A stretch of 34,420 nucleotides of DNA from Bacteroidaceae bacterium (GCA_017558165.1 JAFYWE010000193.1:1-34420); one strand, 5' to 3'. Shown: positions 9,198 through 16,452, numbered from the stretch's first letter. Notes: generated from the sequence alone by a model not told the origin. Numbers and translations: made by a program.

Positions 9198-9898
9198 CAG
9201 ATTTCGTTCTTTAGAATGAATGTATGGCATCCTACCAGACCGGCGGTCTCGGTACGCAGACGCGAACTTCCAAGGCTAACAGGCCTGTATCCCGCCTTTA
9301 TAGCAATCTCAACCTCCTCGGGGCTGAAGTCACCCTCGGGACCCACAAGCAATGTGACATCCTCGCCGGCCTGCATCACCTCCTTCAACAGCACCCTCTC
9401 ACCCTCATGGCAGTGCGCAATGAACTTGGCACCGGGACGCTCCTCGGCCACAAAGCGCTTGAAATCGGTCATCTCGCCCACCACAGGCTTGCAGTACTTG
9501 AGCGACTGCTTCATTGCCGATACCACGATGCGCTCCACGCGGTCACACTTCACCACCTTGCGCTCCGAGAAGCGACAGTTCAGGAACGTGATGGCATCAA
9601 GCCCTATCTCCGTAGCCTTCTCGGCCAGCCACTCGATGCGGTCCATATTCTTTGTAGGAGCTATCGCAAGATGGAACCTTGCGTTCCAGTTCTTGGGCAC
9701 GGGTGTCGGCTCCACAGCCTTCACATAGCAATGCTTACCTGTTATCGAAGCCACCTCGGTCCTGTATAGATTACCACAACCATCAGTTATATCAAGTGCA
9801 TCACCAACGGCAATGCGCAACACGCGCAACGCATGTGTGGCCTCCTCCTCCGAGAGTTCCCATCTCCCGGCAATATCATGTACATAAAATAGTGCCAT
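9197..9898 (-). CDS. rsmE: 16S rRNA m3U1498 methyltransferase
   Basis: 233 residues. RsmE is a SPOUT-fold, SAM-dependent enzyme that methylates U1498 of 16S rRNA. The N-terminal PUA-like part (about 1-70) contains EEATHALRVLRIAVGD. The SAM-binding knot is LLVGPEGDFSPEE, followed by VSLGSSRLRTETA near the C-terminus. The gene starts 2 bp after the stop of the bifunctional nuclease gene and its TGA overlaps the truA ATG. It sits in the middle of a translationally coupled cluster. Confidence 0.96.
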   Translation of the reverse strand: MALFYVHDIAGRWELSEEEATHALRVLRIAVGDALDITDGCGNLYRTEVASITGKHCYVKAVEPTPVPKNWNARFHLAIAPTKNMDRIEWLAEKATEIGLDAITFLNCRFSERKVVKCDRVERIVVSAMKQSLKYCKPVVGEMTDFKRFVAEERPGAKFIAHCHEGERVLLKEVMQAGEDVTLLVGPEGDFSPEEVEIAIKAGYRPVSLGSSRLRTETAGLVGCHTFILKNEI

Positions 9899-9900
9899 AA

Positions 9901-10476
9901 TTATTCGTGTTCTTCATTATCCTTGTTTACAACCTGCGAAGCGTGACGCGACTCAATCTCCTCTTTCAGTTTCATCGCCAGCTCATAGTTCTCGGTCTTC
10001 ACGGCATTTTCCATTGCCGTGCGCAACGTATCCTCATCGGCAGCAGTAATAGGGATTGATATAGCCCCGTTATTCTCGTCACGTATGCACATACGGTTGA
10101 GCAGTTCATCATCAATGTATACGGGTGCCCCGGCCCTCAACGCTATTGCCACCGCGTCACTGGTGCGCGAATCGATATCCCTTACCTCATCGCCCATCAC
10201 ATAGTGCAGCTTCGCGTGGAACGTGCCGTCGTTTATGCTGTCAATGAGTACATACTGCAGTTCAATGCCGAACGCTCCGGACAACGAGCCGAAGAGGTCA
10301 TGAGTAAGAGGACGTCCCGGGTCCACGCCACGCAGGGCAAACACGATAGCCTGGGTCTCCACGAAGCCCAACGCAACTATGATCTTGCGCAGTCCATCCT
10401 TCTCCTGCAGCACCAGCACCTGGGCACGGCGGTCCGACACCTTGGACATTATATCAGCCACATAAAGCTCTACCAT
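9901..10476 (-). CDS. Bifunctional nuclease family (DUF151) protein with UVR motif
   Basis: 191 residues. The N-terminal part (about 1-140) is the BFN/DUF151 domain, with GRPLTHDLF, DGTFHAKL and DSRTSDAVAIALRAGAPVY. Plant homologues have RNase/DNase activity; the bacterial role is not settled. The C-terminal part (about 148-180, AMENAVKTENYELAMKLKEE) looks like a UVR motif, as in UvrB/UvrC. This two-domain form is common in Bacteroidetes. It is the first gene of the rsmE-truA-EamA-DUF3256 cluster and lies 68 bp after the MFS gene. Confidence 0.9.
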   Translation of the reverse strand: MVELYVADIMSKVSDRRAQVLVLQEKDGLRKIIVALGFVETQAIVFALRGVDPGRPLTHDLFGSLSGAFGIELQYVLIDSINDGTFHAKLHYVMGDEVRDIDSRTSDAVAIALRAGAPVYIDDELLNRMCIRDENNGAISIPITAADEDTLRTAMENAVKTENYELAMKLKEEIESRHASQVVNKDNEEHE

Positions 10477-10544
10477 AATCCTGTAATCTCTGTAAAATCA
10501 ATCAAAGATACAAAAATAGGATTTTTTCAATTATCACTGGCCGT

Positions 10545-11807
10545 TCACGCCATTTTTTTCTCCTTGAAAAGCAGAACAAACAGAACTGTCACCATAAGAG
10601 CATAACCCGCGAAGACGAACCATGCCGACGGCCAACCCGCGAAACAGAGTTGACCAAGGGTAAAATGATCCACCACCGCCTGAGCCGCCACCACACCCAC
10701 CGACGCCCCCAGACCGTTAGTCATGAGCATGAACAGCCCCTGTGCACTCGAGCGCAAACCAACCGGCACCTCTTTGTCCACGAACAGCGAGCCCGAGATA
10801 TTGAAGAAATCGAATGCAACGCCATATACCAGCATCGACAGGATGAACAGCAACACCCCCGGCATCGCCGGGTTACCCAAGGCAAAGAAACCGAAGCGGA
10901 ACACCCATGCGACCATGGCCATCACCATTACCCGTTTGATACCGAAACGGCTCAGGAAGAACGGTATAAGCAGTATGCACACTATTTCGGACAACTGCGA
11001 GAGCGAAATGAGCACGTTGGTATGCTCCACCGCAAATGTGCCTGCATACTCCTCCATTGAGCCGAAGCCCTTTATGTAGGTATTGGCAAAGCCGTTGGAC
11101 ACCTGTAATGCAGCACCAAGCAAGACAGAAAAAAGGAAGAACAGCGCCATTCTGCGGTTACGGAACAGCCCGAAGGCATCTAGCCCTAACATTGACACCA
11201 GCGACCTTTTACGTTCACCCACAGCGACCGGACAATTAGGCAACGTCAATGAGTACACAGCAACAATCACGCCCCAGACAGCCGAGGCAAAGAACTGGCT
11301 GTAATTGTCCTGAAATCCCGTGACATCCACCAGCAGCATTGACACCACGAAGCCCACCGTACCGAATACCCTTATGGGCGGGAAAGCCTTCACTGTGTCC
11401 AACCCAGCACGCCCGAGCACGCTGTACGACACAGAGTTGAACAGTGCCAAAGTAGGCATATAGAAAGCCACTGCCAGAGCGTACGTCCAGAATATGTCAT
11501 CAAACAGCACGTCGCTACCCTCAAGCATCCCGATGTATCCCGTCACAGCCATCAAGAAAGCCGACACCGCGTGGCACAATGCAAGCATACGCTGTGCCGG
11601 CACCCAACGGTCGGCAACAACACCCACAATGGCAGGCATGAATATCGACACAAGTCCCTGCACCGAATAGAACCACCCGATACTGCCACCCATTCCCACA
11701 CTACCCAAGTAGCGTCCCATAGAAGTGAGATAGGCACCCCACACAGCAAACTGCAGGAAACTCAACAACACAAGTCTGAACTTTACATCCCGATAGCGCA
11801 TATCCAC
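10545..11807 (-). CDS. MFS permease, nucleoside:H+ symporter (NupG-like)
   Basis: 420 residues with about 12 membrane helices. The N-terminal FRLVLLSFLQFAVWGAYLTS and the GWFYSVQGLVSIFMPAIVGVVADR stretch match the nucleoside:H+ symporter branch of the major facilitator superfamily, so nucleoside or xanthosine uptake is likely. Start choice is open between 11807 and the ATG two codons later (11801). Upstream is a 129 bp spacer after the DUF721 gene with a small GGGC-CACA-GCCC hairpin. Substrate is inferred from family only. Confidence 0.85.
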   Translation of the reverse strand: MDMRYRDVKFRLVLLSFLQFAVWGAYLTSMGRYLGSVGMGGSIGWFYSVQGLVSIFMPAIVGVVADRWVPAQRMLALCHAVSAFLMAVTGYIGMLEGSDVLFDDIFWTYALAVAFYMPTLALFNSVSYSVLGRAGLDTVKAFPPIRVFGTVGFVVSMLLVDVTGFQDNYSQFFASAVWGVIVAVYSLTLPNCPVAVGERKRSLVSMLGLDAFGLFRNRRMALFFLFSVLLGAALQVSNGFANTYIKGFGSMEEYAGTFAVEHTNVLISLSQLSEIVCILLIPFFLSRFGIKRVMVMAMVAWVFRFGFFALGNPAMPGVLLFILSMLVYGVAFDFFNISGSLFVDKEVPVGLRSSAQGLFMLMTNGLGASVGVVAAQAVVDHFTLGQLCFAGWPSAWFVFAGYALMVTVLFVLLFKEKKMA

Positions 11808-11936
11808 AAATTTATATAGCCGCGGATGCAGTCACGGGCCACAGCCCGCAATCGCGACAGCCGCAGCCCCTTGTTAGCCAATAAAGTGTACTGTCACACC
11901 TTACAAACCAACATATACATAAATAAGTTCATTGAT

Positions 11937-12227
11937 TTACCTGAGCACGATATCCGTGATGACCTGTGCCTTCACATGGTCATTTAGCCTCTTGACAAGC
12001 GACTTGCGGTTCATGAGCAGTTCCTGGCGAAGCACCGATGAGGTCACCTTCACGAAAAGCACCTGATTGTATATCTTCAGTTCCTTGGTATACATCTGTA
12101 CGGCACTGCCCAGCACCTGTGACCAGGCCTGTATCAGACGGTACTCGTTCAGCGGCGTCTCCAGCCCCTCCTCGCGGCAAGTCAGCCTCACGAGGTCGGC
12201 AATTGATTTTATCTCACCACGTTTCAT
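11937..12227 (-). CDS. DUF721 (DciA-like) protein
   Basis: 96 residues. DUF721 proteins include DciA, which loads the replicative helicase in bacteria lacking DnaC. The core here is EYRLIQAWSQVLGSAVQMYTKELKIYNQVLFVKVTSSVLRQELLMNRKSLVKRLN, a typical short family member in Bacteroidetes. Its ATG overlaps the recF stop by four bases (ATGA at 12227-12224). This is a conserved recF-DUF721 pairing and supports a replication/repair role. Confidence 0.88.
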   Translation of the reverse strand: MKRGEIKSIADLVRLTCREEGLETPLNEYRLIQAWSQVLGSAVQMYTKELKIYNQVLFVKVTSSVLRQELLMNRKSLVKRLNDHVKAQVITDIVLR

Positions 12228-13336
12228 ACATCCTTCTCTTTCAACAGTTCCACTTCACCCTTCTTTACCTCGAAGAGCCTATACCCGCTGTCAATGCGGT
12301 CAAGTATGGCATCGATGTGTTCACGGTTGACATCCGTGATAAATATCTGCCCGAAGCTGTCGCCCGATACAAGGTTCACAATCTGCTCTACCCTACCGCT
12401 GTCCAGCTTATCAAAGATGTCATCAAGCAACAGCAATGGAGTCTCGCCACCCTTGCGACGCAGAAAATCGAACTGCGCGAGCTTCAGTGACACAAGGAAA
12501 CTCTTGTTCTGCCCCTGCGAGCCCTCCTTTTTTATGGGATAACCGCCCAACTGCATCACCAGTTCATCGCGGTGCACACCCTTTGAGGTGTAGCCCAAGT
12601 TGCGGTCATCGGCGCGCGAAGCCGCCAACAAGGCACCAAGGTCCTCATCATTCATGTGCGAACGGTAGCGCAGGCTAACCTGCTCGCTGTCGCCCGTTAT
12701 CGCGTTGTGGAACTGCGAGAAAATGGGTACCAACTCATCCACGAACTGCCTGCGTCCGGCATGTATGCGCACAGCCTCGGCAACCATCATTTCCTCAATG
12801 AGGGACATCATCTCGCCATCGGGGGCATACTCGCCACGCAACATCACGTTTCGTTGCTGCAAGGCACGGTTATAACGTATGAGCGCCGATAGGTACTCCT
12901 TGTCATACTGCGATATCACCACGTCCATGAAACGACGACGCTCCTCGCTACCACCCGCAATAAGCTCATTGTCGGCAGGGGAAACCATCACCAGCGGAAT
13001 GGAGCCGATGTGGTCCGACAGGCGCTCATAGTTCTTGCCGTTACGCTTGAACTGCTTCTTGTCCCCCCTCTTCAAGCCACATGATATTTCCTCTTCAATC
13101 CCACTGTCGCTCACATAGAAGCCCTGAAGCATGAAGTAAGGCTCATCGTGCAGGATGTTCGAGTTATCGGACACCGTCACGGTGCTCTTGCAAAACGATA
13201 GATAGTACACCGCATCCAGCAGATTGGTCTTTCCCATTCCGTTGCTACCGATGAGGCAGTTTATCTTTGGCGAGAAAGAGACGTTCACCTCGCGCAAGTT
13301 CCTGTAGTTTAGTAGTGATATCCTGTTTATTTTCAT
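12224..13336 (-). CDS. recF: DNA replication and repair protein RecF
   Basis: 370 residues from the ATG at 13336-13334; the open frame extends 24 codons further upstream but those are not family-like and would include the promoter. RecF is an SMC-like ATPase that helps RecO/RecR load RecA at gaps. Walker A is GSNGMGKT (30-37), and the C-terminal part has the signature region KEGSQGQNKSFLVSLKLAQ and Walker B LLLLDDIFDKLD. It is divergent from the TPR gene and translationally coupled to the DUF721 gene. Confidence 0.97.
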   Translation of the reverse strand: MKINRISLLNYRNLREVNVSFSPKINCLIGSNGMGKTNLLDAVYYLSFCKSTVTVSDNSNILHDEPYFMLQGFYVSDSGIEEEISCGLKRGDKKQFKRNGKNYERLSDHIGSIPLVMVSPADNELIAGGSEERRRFMDVVISQYDKEYLSALIRYNRALQQRNVMLRGEYAPDGEMMSLIEEMMVAEAVRIHAGRRQFVDELVPIFSQFHNAITGDSEQVSLRYRSHMNDEDLGALLAASRADDRNLGYTSKGVHRDELVMQLGGYPIKKEGSQGQNKSFLVSLKLAQFDFLRRKGGETPLLLLDDIFDKLDSGRVEQIVNLVSGDSFGQIFITDVNREHIDAILDRIDSGYRLFEVKKGEVELLKEKDV

Positions 13337-13356
13337 AATGGGCCTGTTATGCAGTT

Positions 13357-13364
13357 CAAAGATA
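13357..13364 (-). promoter_or_regulatory. Candidate -7 box for recF
   Basis: On the minus strand this reads TATCTTTG, an exact TAnnTTTG match, 20 bp before the recF ATG. A TTTG lies about 24 bp further upstream (near 13390), slightly outside the best spacing. The position supports the shorter recF start. Confidence 0.55.
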
Positions 13365-13438
13365 GGCACAAAACAGCATATAAATCCACAAAAGGACAAA
13401 AAAAACACCCATAATTTTCAAGCAAACAATAATTTGAT

Positions 13439-13446
13439 TATTTTTG
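13439..13446 (+). promoter_or_regulatory. Candidate -7 box for the TPR gene
   Basis: TATTTTTG matches the Bacteroidetes -7 consensus and lies 71 bp before the ATG at 13518. The -33 region (about 13415) is only T-rich, not an exact TTTG. A leader of about 65 nt is implied. Confidence 0.4.
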
Positions 13447-13517
13447 CACAATATTGGATATTGCGCACATATACACCGCGCACAATAAACAAACGATAAA
13501 CTAAAAAAAATAATAAT

Positions 13518-14189
13518 ATGAGCAAAAAACAGAACGAGACACCAATCCTCGCAGACGAGGTACTTGGCAAGTCAGAGGCATTCGTCCTCAAGAACAAGAA
13601 GGCAATCACAGGTACTGTGTTGGCTATTGTAGTGATTATTGTAGCATACCTTGGACACAAGCACTTCATCCTTGAGCCACAGAACATGGAGGCAAGCAAG
13701 GCTATGGTAACCGCAGTGTACAACTTCGAGGCAGGCAACTACGCCGAGTCACTTGACGGCGACGGCATCAACCTCGGAACAAAGGCAATTGCAGAGGAGT
13801 ACGGCAACACAGACGCTGGAAACCTTGCAAAGGCATACGCAGGCCTCGCATTGGCAAAGATGGAGAACTACGAGGAGGCTATCGAATACCTCAGCGACTT
13901 CAACGGTGACGACGCTATCGTTGCGCAGAAGGTAAAGCACGCCCTCGGTAACTGCTATGCACACACAGGCAACGCCGACAAGGCGCTCAGTCTCATCCTT
14001 GACGCTGCCAACAGCGCAAACAACGAGGCCGTTACTCCATTCTGCCTCAGAGACGCGGCTGCTATGTACGAGCAGCAGGGCAACAGCCAGAAGGCCGTAG
14101 AGCTCTATGAGCGAATCAAGAAGGAGTACCCAAGCTGCGTACTCGTTCTCACAGGCGAGATCGAGAGACAGCTCAACTCTGCAAAGTAA
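13518..14189 (+). CDS. Membrane-anchored tetratricopeptide repeat protein
   Basis: 223 residues. A short cytoplasmic N-terminus precedes one membrane helix (about residues 30-49, ITGTVLAIVVIIVAYLG). TPR-like repeats follow: GNLAKAYAGLALAKMENYEEAIEYL, KHALGNCYAHTGNADKALSL and AAMYEQQGNSQKAVELYERI. This architecture resembles the TPR_21/YfgM-type periplasmic-facing scaffold proteins; partners are unknown. It lies upstream of ribH, separated by a terminator-like hairpin. Codon use is like that of highly expressed genes here (many GAG, AAG, GGC). Confidence 0.85.
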   Translation: MSKKQNETPILADEVLGKSEAFVLKNKKAITGTVLAIVVIIVAYLGHKHFILEPQNMEASKAMVTAVYNFEAGNYAESLDGDGINLGTKAIAEEYGNTDAGNLAKAYAGLALAKMENYEEAIEYLSDFNGDDAIVAQKVKHALGNCYAHTGNADKALSLILDAANSANNEAVTPFCLRDAAAMYEQQGNSQKAVELYERIKKEYPSCVLVLTGEIERQLNSAK

Positions 14190-14214
14190 ACCATTGTCAC
14201 TTGACTGATAACAC

Positions 14215-14252
14215 AAGGCTGTCACATACTTGTATGCGACAGCCTTTTTCAT
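14215..14252 (+). terminator. Rho-independent terminator after the TPR gene
   Basis: AAGGCTGTC (14215-14223) pairs with GACAGCCTT (about 14238-14246), with an inner CATA/TATG extension, followed by a TTTT run and AT-rich sequence. It ends about 16 bp before the ribH ATG, leaving no room for a separate ribH promoter downstream of it. It may therefore act as an attenuator for ribH. Confidence 0.8.
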
Positions 14253-14263
14253 AAAAAACAATT

Positions 14264-14746
14264 ATGGCAACAGAACTCAAGAACCTTTCAAGCTACGACC
14301 CCACTAAGGTCGCGAACGGCAAAGGACGCCGTGTAGGCATAGTATATGCCGAGTGGAATGACGAGATAACATACGCCCTGCGTGACGGCGCAGTGAAGAC
14401 CCTCCTTGACAACGGCGTTGAAGAGGGCGACATCACCCTCGCCAGCGTACCTGGCAGCTTCGAGCTTATCTATGGAGCATCACAGATGGTAAAGAGCGGC
14501 AACTATGATGCCGTCATTGCCATCGGTTGCGTTATTCGTGGCGACACACCACATTTCGACTACATATGCGAAGGCGTGACAGCAGGCCTGTCAAAGCTCA
14601 ATGTAGAGTACAACACACCTGTCATTTTCGGTCTAATCACTACCAACAACCTCTTGCAGGCCCAGGAGCGCAGCGGTGGCCGCCTTGGCAACAAAGGCGA
14701 TGAGTGTGCTGTTACCGCGCTGCAAATGATAGCACAGTTCAAGTAA
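14264..14746 (+). CDS. ribH: 6,7-dimethyl-8-ribityllumazine synthase
   Basis: 160 residues. RibH condenses 5-amino-6-ribitylaminouracil with 3,4-dihydroxy-2-butanone 4-phosphate in riboflavin synthesis and forms icosahedral or pentameric assemblies. Motifs are GIVYAEWNDEIT, VPGSFELIYGA, AIGCVIRGDTPHFDYICEG (catalytic His97 region) and NNLLQAQERSGG. No FMN riboswitch is recognisable upstream, where a terminator hairpin sits. The last codons (CAVTALQMIAQFK) are repeated in degenerate form three more times downstream, which is unusual. Confidence 0.97.
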   Translation: MATELKNLSSYDPTKVANGKGRRVGIVYAEWNDEITYALRDGAVKTLLDNGVEEGDITLASVPGSFELIYGASQMVKSGNYDAVIAIGCVIRGDTPHFDYICEGVTAGLSKLNVEYNTPVIFGLITTNNLLQAQERSGGRLGNKGDECAVTALQMIAQFK

Positions 14747-14755
14747 CAGCACTCC

Positions 14756-14832
14756 GACAATGTAAGCGGCGAATAGTCGCACGAAGTGTGGCAAAGTCAC
14801 ACCGTGCGGGGCGCCAACAGCAAACATTGTTC
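14756..14832. repeat. 77 bp hairpin element, copy A
   Basis: The outer arms GACAATGT and ACATTGTTC are nearly complementary. The core (GAATAGTCGCACGAAG ... CACCGTGCGGGGCG) aligns with copies B and C. An inner hairpin GTGTG/CACAC lies inside CACG/CGTG. It sits directly after ribH and before the first degenerate ribH tail copy. Confidence 0.7.
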
Positions 14833-14834
14833 AA

Positions 14835-14888
14835 TGTGCCATCACTGCCTTGCAGATGATGGCATACAGACAACATTTCCAGCAATAG
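14835..14888 (+). pseudogene. Degenerate copy of the ribH 3' end (tail copy 2)
   Basis: The frame beginning at 14835 reads CAITALQMMAYRQHFQQ then TAG, against CAVTALQMIAQFK at the true ribH end. In the ten shared codons two residues differ (V to I, I to M) and most other base changes are in third positions, including CTG to TTG for Leu. No start codon or upstream ribH sequence precedes it. Confidence 0.7.
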
Positions 14889-14945
14889 GTCACGCGCAGC
14901 AATGCGTCAGTAGTGCCGTGTGAGTTGCGGAAAGAAAATGTTGTC
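14869..14945. repeat. 77 bp hairpin element, copy B
   Basis: Outer arms GACAACATTTCC and GGAAAGAAAATGTTGTC pair over 10 bp plus CC/GG around a short bulge. Inside, GCAA pairs with TTGC and TCACGCG with CGTGTGA. The core AGCAATAGGTCAC is identical to that in copy C at 30 kb, in the same register, although the outer arms differ. Confidence 0.75.
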
Positions 14946-14947
14946 AA

Positions 14948-15058
14948 TGCGCAGTGACAGCATTGCAGATGATGGCACAGCGCTTCGACAATGCGCTGTC
15001 AAAACAGATAGACAATGCAAAAAAGACAGCCTTGCAGATGACAGCACAGTTCAAGTAA
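14948..15058 (+). pseudogene. Degenerate ribH 3' end, tail copies 3 and 4 fused in one frame
   Basis: The frame from 14948 reads CAVTALQMMAQ, then a 15-residue linker (RFDNALSKQIDNAKK), then TALQMTAQFK and TAA. Both ends therefore match the RibH C-terminus, in one open frame of 36 codons. There is no visible start. Codons for the shared residues differ from ribH mostly at third positions. Confidence 0.7.
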
Positions 15059-15068
15059 AGATGACGCC

Positions 15069-15094
15069 GGCAGCAACAGGTCGCGAGAAGCACC
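15069..15094. repeat. Possible decayed fragment of the 77 bp hairpin family
   Basis: GCAACAGGTCGCGAGAAGC resembles the left core of copies B and C (GCAATAGGTCACGCGCAG). No right half can be found, so this is a weak assignment. Confidence 0.3.
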
Positions 15095-15104
15095 GATAAA
15101 ATAG

Positions 15105-15155
15105 ATCTTACAGCCATAACGGGAGGCAAAGAGTATCCTGTTATGGCTGTAAGAT
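15105..15155. repeat. 20 bp stem hairpin between ribH region and rubrerythrin
   Basis: 15105-15124 pairs with 15136-15155 over 20 positions (ATCTTACAGCCATAAC is exact, plus one G-T pair), with an 11 nt loop. It lacks a long U tract. It may be a bidirectional terminator or an mRNA 3'-end stabiliser between the convergent ribH and rubrerythrin units. Confidence 0.65.
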
Positions 15156-15169
15156 TATCTGAAATATAA

Positions 15170-15200
15170 CGATAAAAGGCTCCACAAACGTGGAGCCTTT
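15170..15200 (-). terminator. Rho-independent terminator of the perR-rubrerythrin operon
   Basis: AAAGGCTCCAC (15175-15185) pairs perfectly with GTGGAGCCTTT (15190-15200) across an AAAC loop. Read on the minus strand it ends in CCTTTTATCG, a short U tract, 17 bp after the rubrerythrin stop. Confidence 0.85.
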
Positions 15201-15216
15201 ACTTATTAAATACCCC

Positions 15217-15759
15217 TTACTTGAAGTAGCGGTTGAACAAACCCTCGAAGCCTTTGCCATGACGAGCCTCGTCCTTTGCCATCTCATGTATAGTATCGTG
15301 GATAGCATCGAGGTCGAGCTGCTTAGCGCGCTTCGCGATGCGATACTTGTCGCTGTTGGCCTCAGCCTCGGCGTTCATACGCTTCTCGAGGTTTGTCTTT
15401 GTATCCCATACGCAGTCACCAAGAAGCTCGGCGAACTTGGCAGCGTGCTCAGCCTCCTCCCATGCGTAGCGCTTGAAAGCCTCGGCAATCTCGGGGTACC
15501 CCTCGCGGTCGGCCTGACGGCTCATTGCAAGATACATACCAACCTCTGTGCACTCACCGATGAAGTGGTTGTTGAGATCCTTGATCATCTCCTCGTCGCA
15601 TCCCTTGGCAACGCCGATGACGTGCTCCTGAACGAACTGGATGGGGCCCTCCTGCAACTCGTTGAACTTCTCTGATGGAACCTTACACATTGGACAACGC
15701 TCTGGAGCTGACTCACCCTCGTGTATATAACCGCATACTGAACAAATGTACTTTTTCAT
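15217..15759 (-). CDS. Reverse rubrerythrin (NADH peroxidase-type ferritin-like protein)
   Basis: 180 residues. A rubredoxin-like iron site comes first (C6-x2-C9 and C22-x2-C25) and a ferritin-like diiron domain follows. This order is reversed compared with classical rubrerythrin and is typical of reverse rubrerythrins, which reduce hydrogen peroxide with electrons from NADH via partner proteins. Diiron ligand motifs are [16 protein letters not shown], the EAEAN helix and DEARH. It lies 43 bp downstream of perR on the same strand, so peroxide control is a reasonable inference. Confidence 0.9.
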   Translation of the reverse strand: MKKYICSVCGYIHEGESAPERCPMCKVPSEKFNELQEGPIQFVQEHVIGVAKGCDEEMIKDLNNHFIGECTEVGMYLAMSRQADREGYPEIAEAFKRYAWEEAEHAAKFAELLGDCVWDTKTNLEKRMNAEAEANSDKYRIAKRAKQLDLDAIHDTIHEMAKDEARHGKGFEGLFNRYFK

Positions 15760-15802
15760 AATTGTATTGTTTTTTTAGTTGTTGATATTCTGTTTATTTG
15801 TA

Positions 15803-16225
15803 TTATTTCTTTACACAACAATGTGGACAGAGGCCTTTGAGGTAGAGCTGGGCATCGGTTATCTCATAGCCCTGGAGCCCTTCGACAAGTGTCACGAACT
15901 CGTTCTTCATCTTGAGGTCGACTATGCAGCCGCATTTGTTGCAACGGAAGTGTGCGTGATCCTTGCGGTTGCCGTCGAAACAGCGGAACGTGTCGTCAAT
16001 GGTGAGCATTGAGATGAGTCCTGCATCGACAAAGAGTTTTAGGGTGTTGTAGACTGTTGTCAGCGACAGTGAACCAAGCTCGTCGCACAGCGCCTCGTAA
16101 ACAACCTCGGCTGTTGGATGCTGACAGCTCTGGCGAACGTACTCAAAAATAGCCAGGCGCTGCACCGATGGACGTATGCCGGCAGCTATGAGTTCCTGTT
16201 TTAAATCGGCTCTTGAAACTTCCAT
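15803..16225 (-). CDS. perR: Peroxide-sensing Fur-family repressor (PerR-like)
   Basis: 140 residues from the ATG at 16225; the open frame runs 66 codons further upstream but covers the promoter. The winged-helix DNA-binding domain is residues 1-80. The structural zinc ligands are C95, C98, C133 and C136. The regulatory metal ligands line up with Bacillus subtilis PerR: H36, D84, H90, H92 and D103, each one residue earlier than in that protein. Asp at the last site, in place of the Glu usual in Fur, is associated with peroxide sensing. Its neighbour encodes a peroxide-reducing rubrerythrin. Confidence 0.88.
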   Translation of the reverse strand: MEVSRADLKQELIAAGIRPSVQRLAIFEYVRQSCQHPTAEVVYEALCDELGSLSLTTVYNTLKLFVDAGLISMLTIDDTFRCFDGNRKDHAHFRCNKCGCIVDLKMKNEFVTLVEGLQGYEITDAQLYLKGLCPHCCVKK

Positions 16226-16274
16226 TTTTACCTCTGTTTTACATTGTTTTTGTTTTTCATTTCTGAAATCATTG

Positions 16275-16304
16275 CAAATATACAAACATTTTATAAACCA
16301 CAAA
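16275..16304 (-). promoter_or_regulatory. Promoter of perR-rubrerythrin
   Basis: On the minus strand TTTG (16301-16304) is followed after 18 bp by TATATTTG (16275-16282), a near-ideal Bacteroidetes -33/-7 pair. The leader is about 45 nt. An AT-rich inverted repeat GAAAA ... TTTTC (16325-16344) lies just upstream and could be an operator. Confidence 0.7.
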
Positions 16305-16393
16305 AGTTTTTTGCTCTTTTTTTTGAAAAAATTATAAAATTTTCTGCCATTGCACAGAAACCTTATATATAAGGAGAAGATACACCATAAAAC

Positions 16394-16427
16394 TAAGGTG
16401 AAAGACAACGAATTGCCCTTCACCTTA
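16394..16427 (-). terminator. Hairpin terminator after the CotH gene
   Basis: TAAGGTGAA (16394-16402) pairs with TTCACCTTA (16419-16427), with a 16 nt loop. On the minus strand it is followed by GTTTTATGG. It lies 26 bp after the stop of the CotH gene and before the perR promoter. Confidence 0.6.
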
Positions 16428-16452
16428 TGATAATTGAATGCGAACCTGTGGT

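Noticed and set aside
9198..9230. Longer TruA start at 9230
   Set aside because: The added 11 residues overlap the rsmE C-terminal codons and are not family-like; the TGATG overlap at 9197 is the better start.
13337..13408. Longer N-terminus for RecF
   Set aside because: The 24 extra codons include the -7 box and do not resemble RecF, which starts at MKINRISL here.
14190..14263. FMN riboswitch upstream of ribH
   Set aside because: Only a simple terminator hairpin fits in the 74 bp; the conserved RFN junctions are absent.
14747..15216. tRNA or small stable RNA gene of a known class in the ribH-rubrerythrin spacer
   Set aside because: No cloverleaf, T-loop GTTCGAATCC-like box or CCA-type end was found; the structure there is explained by hairpin elements and tail copies.
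15190..15675. 161-codon open frame on the plus strand
   Set aside because: Antisense to the reverse rubrerythrin gene; it begins inside a terminator.
16226..16423. Longer N-terminus for the Fur-family protein
   Set aside because: The extra 66 codons cover the promoter, are very AT-rich and are unlike Fur; the ATG at 16225 fits the family length.
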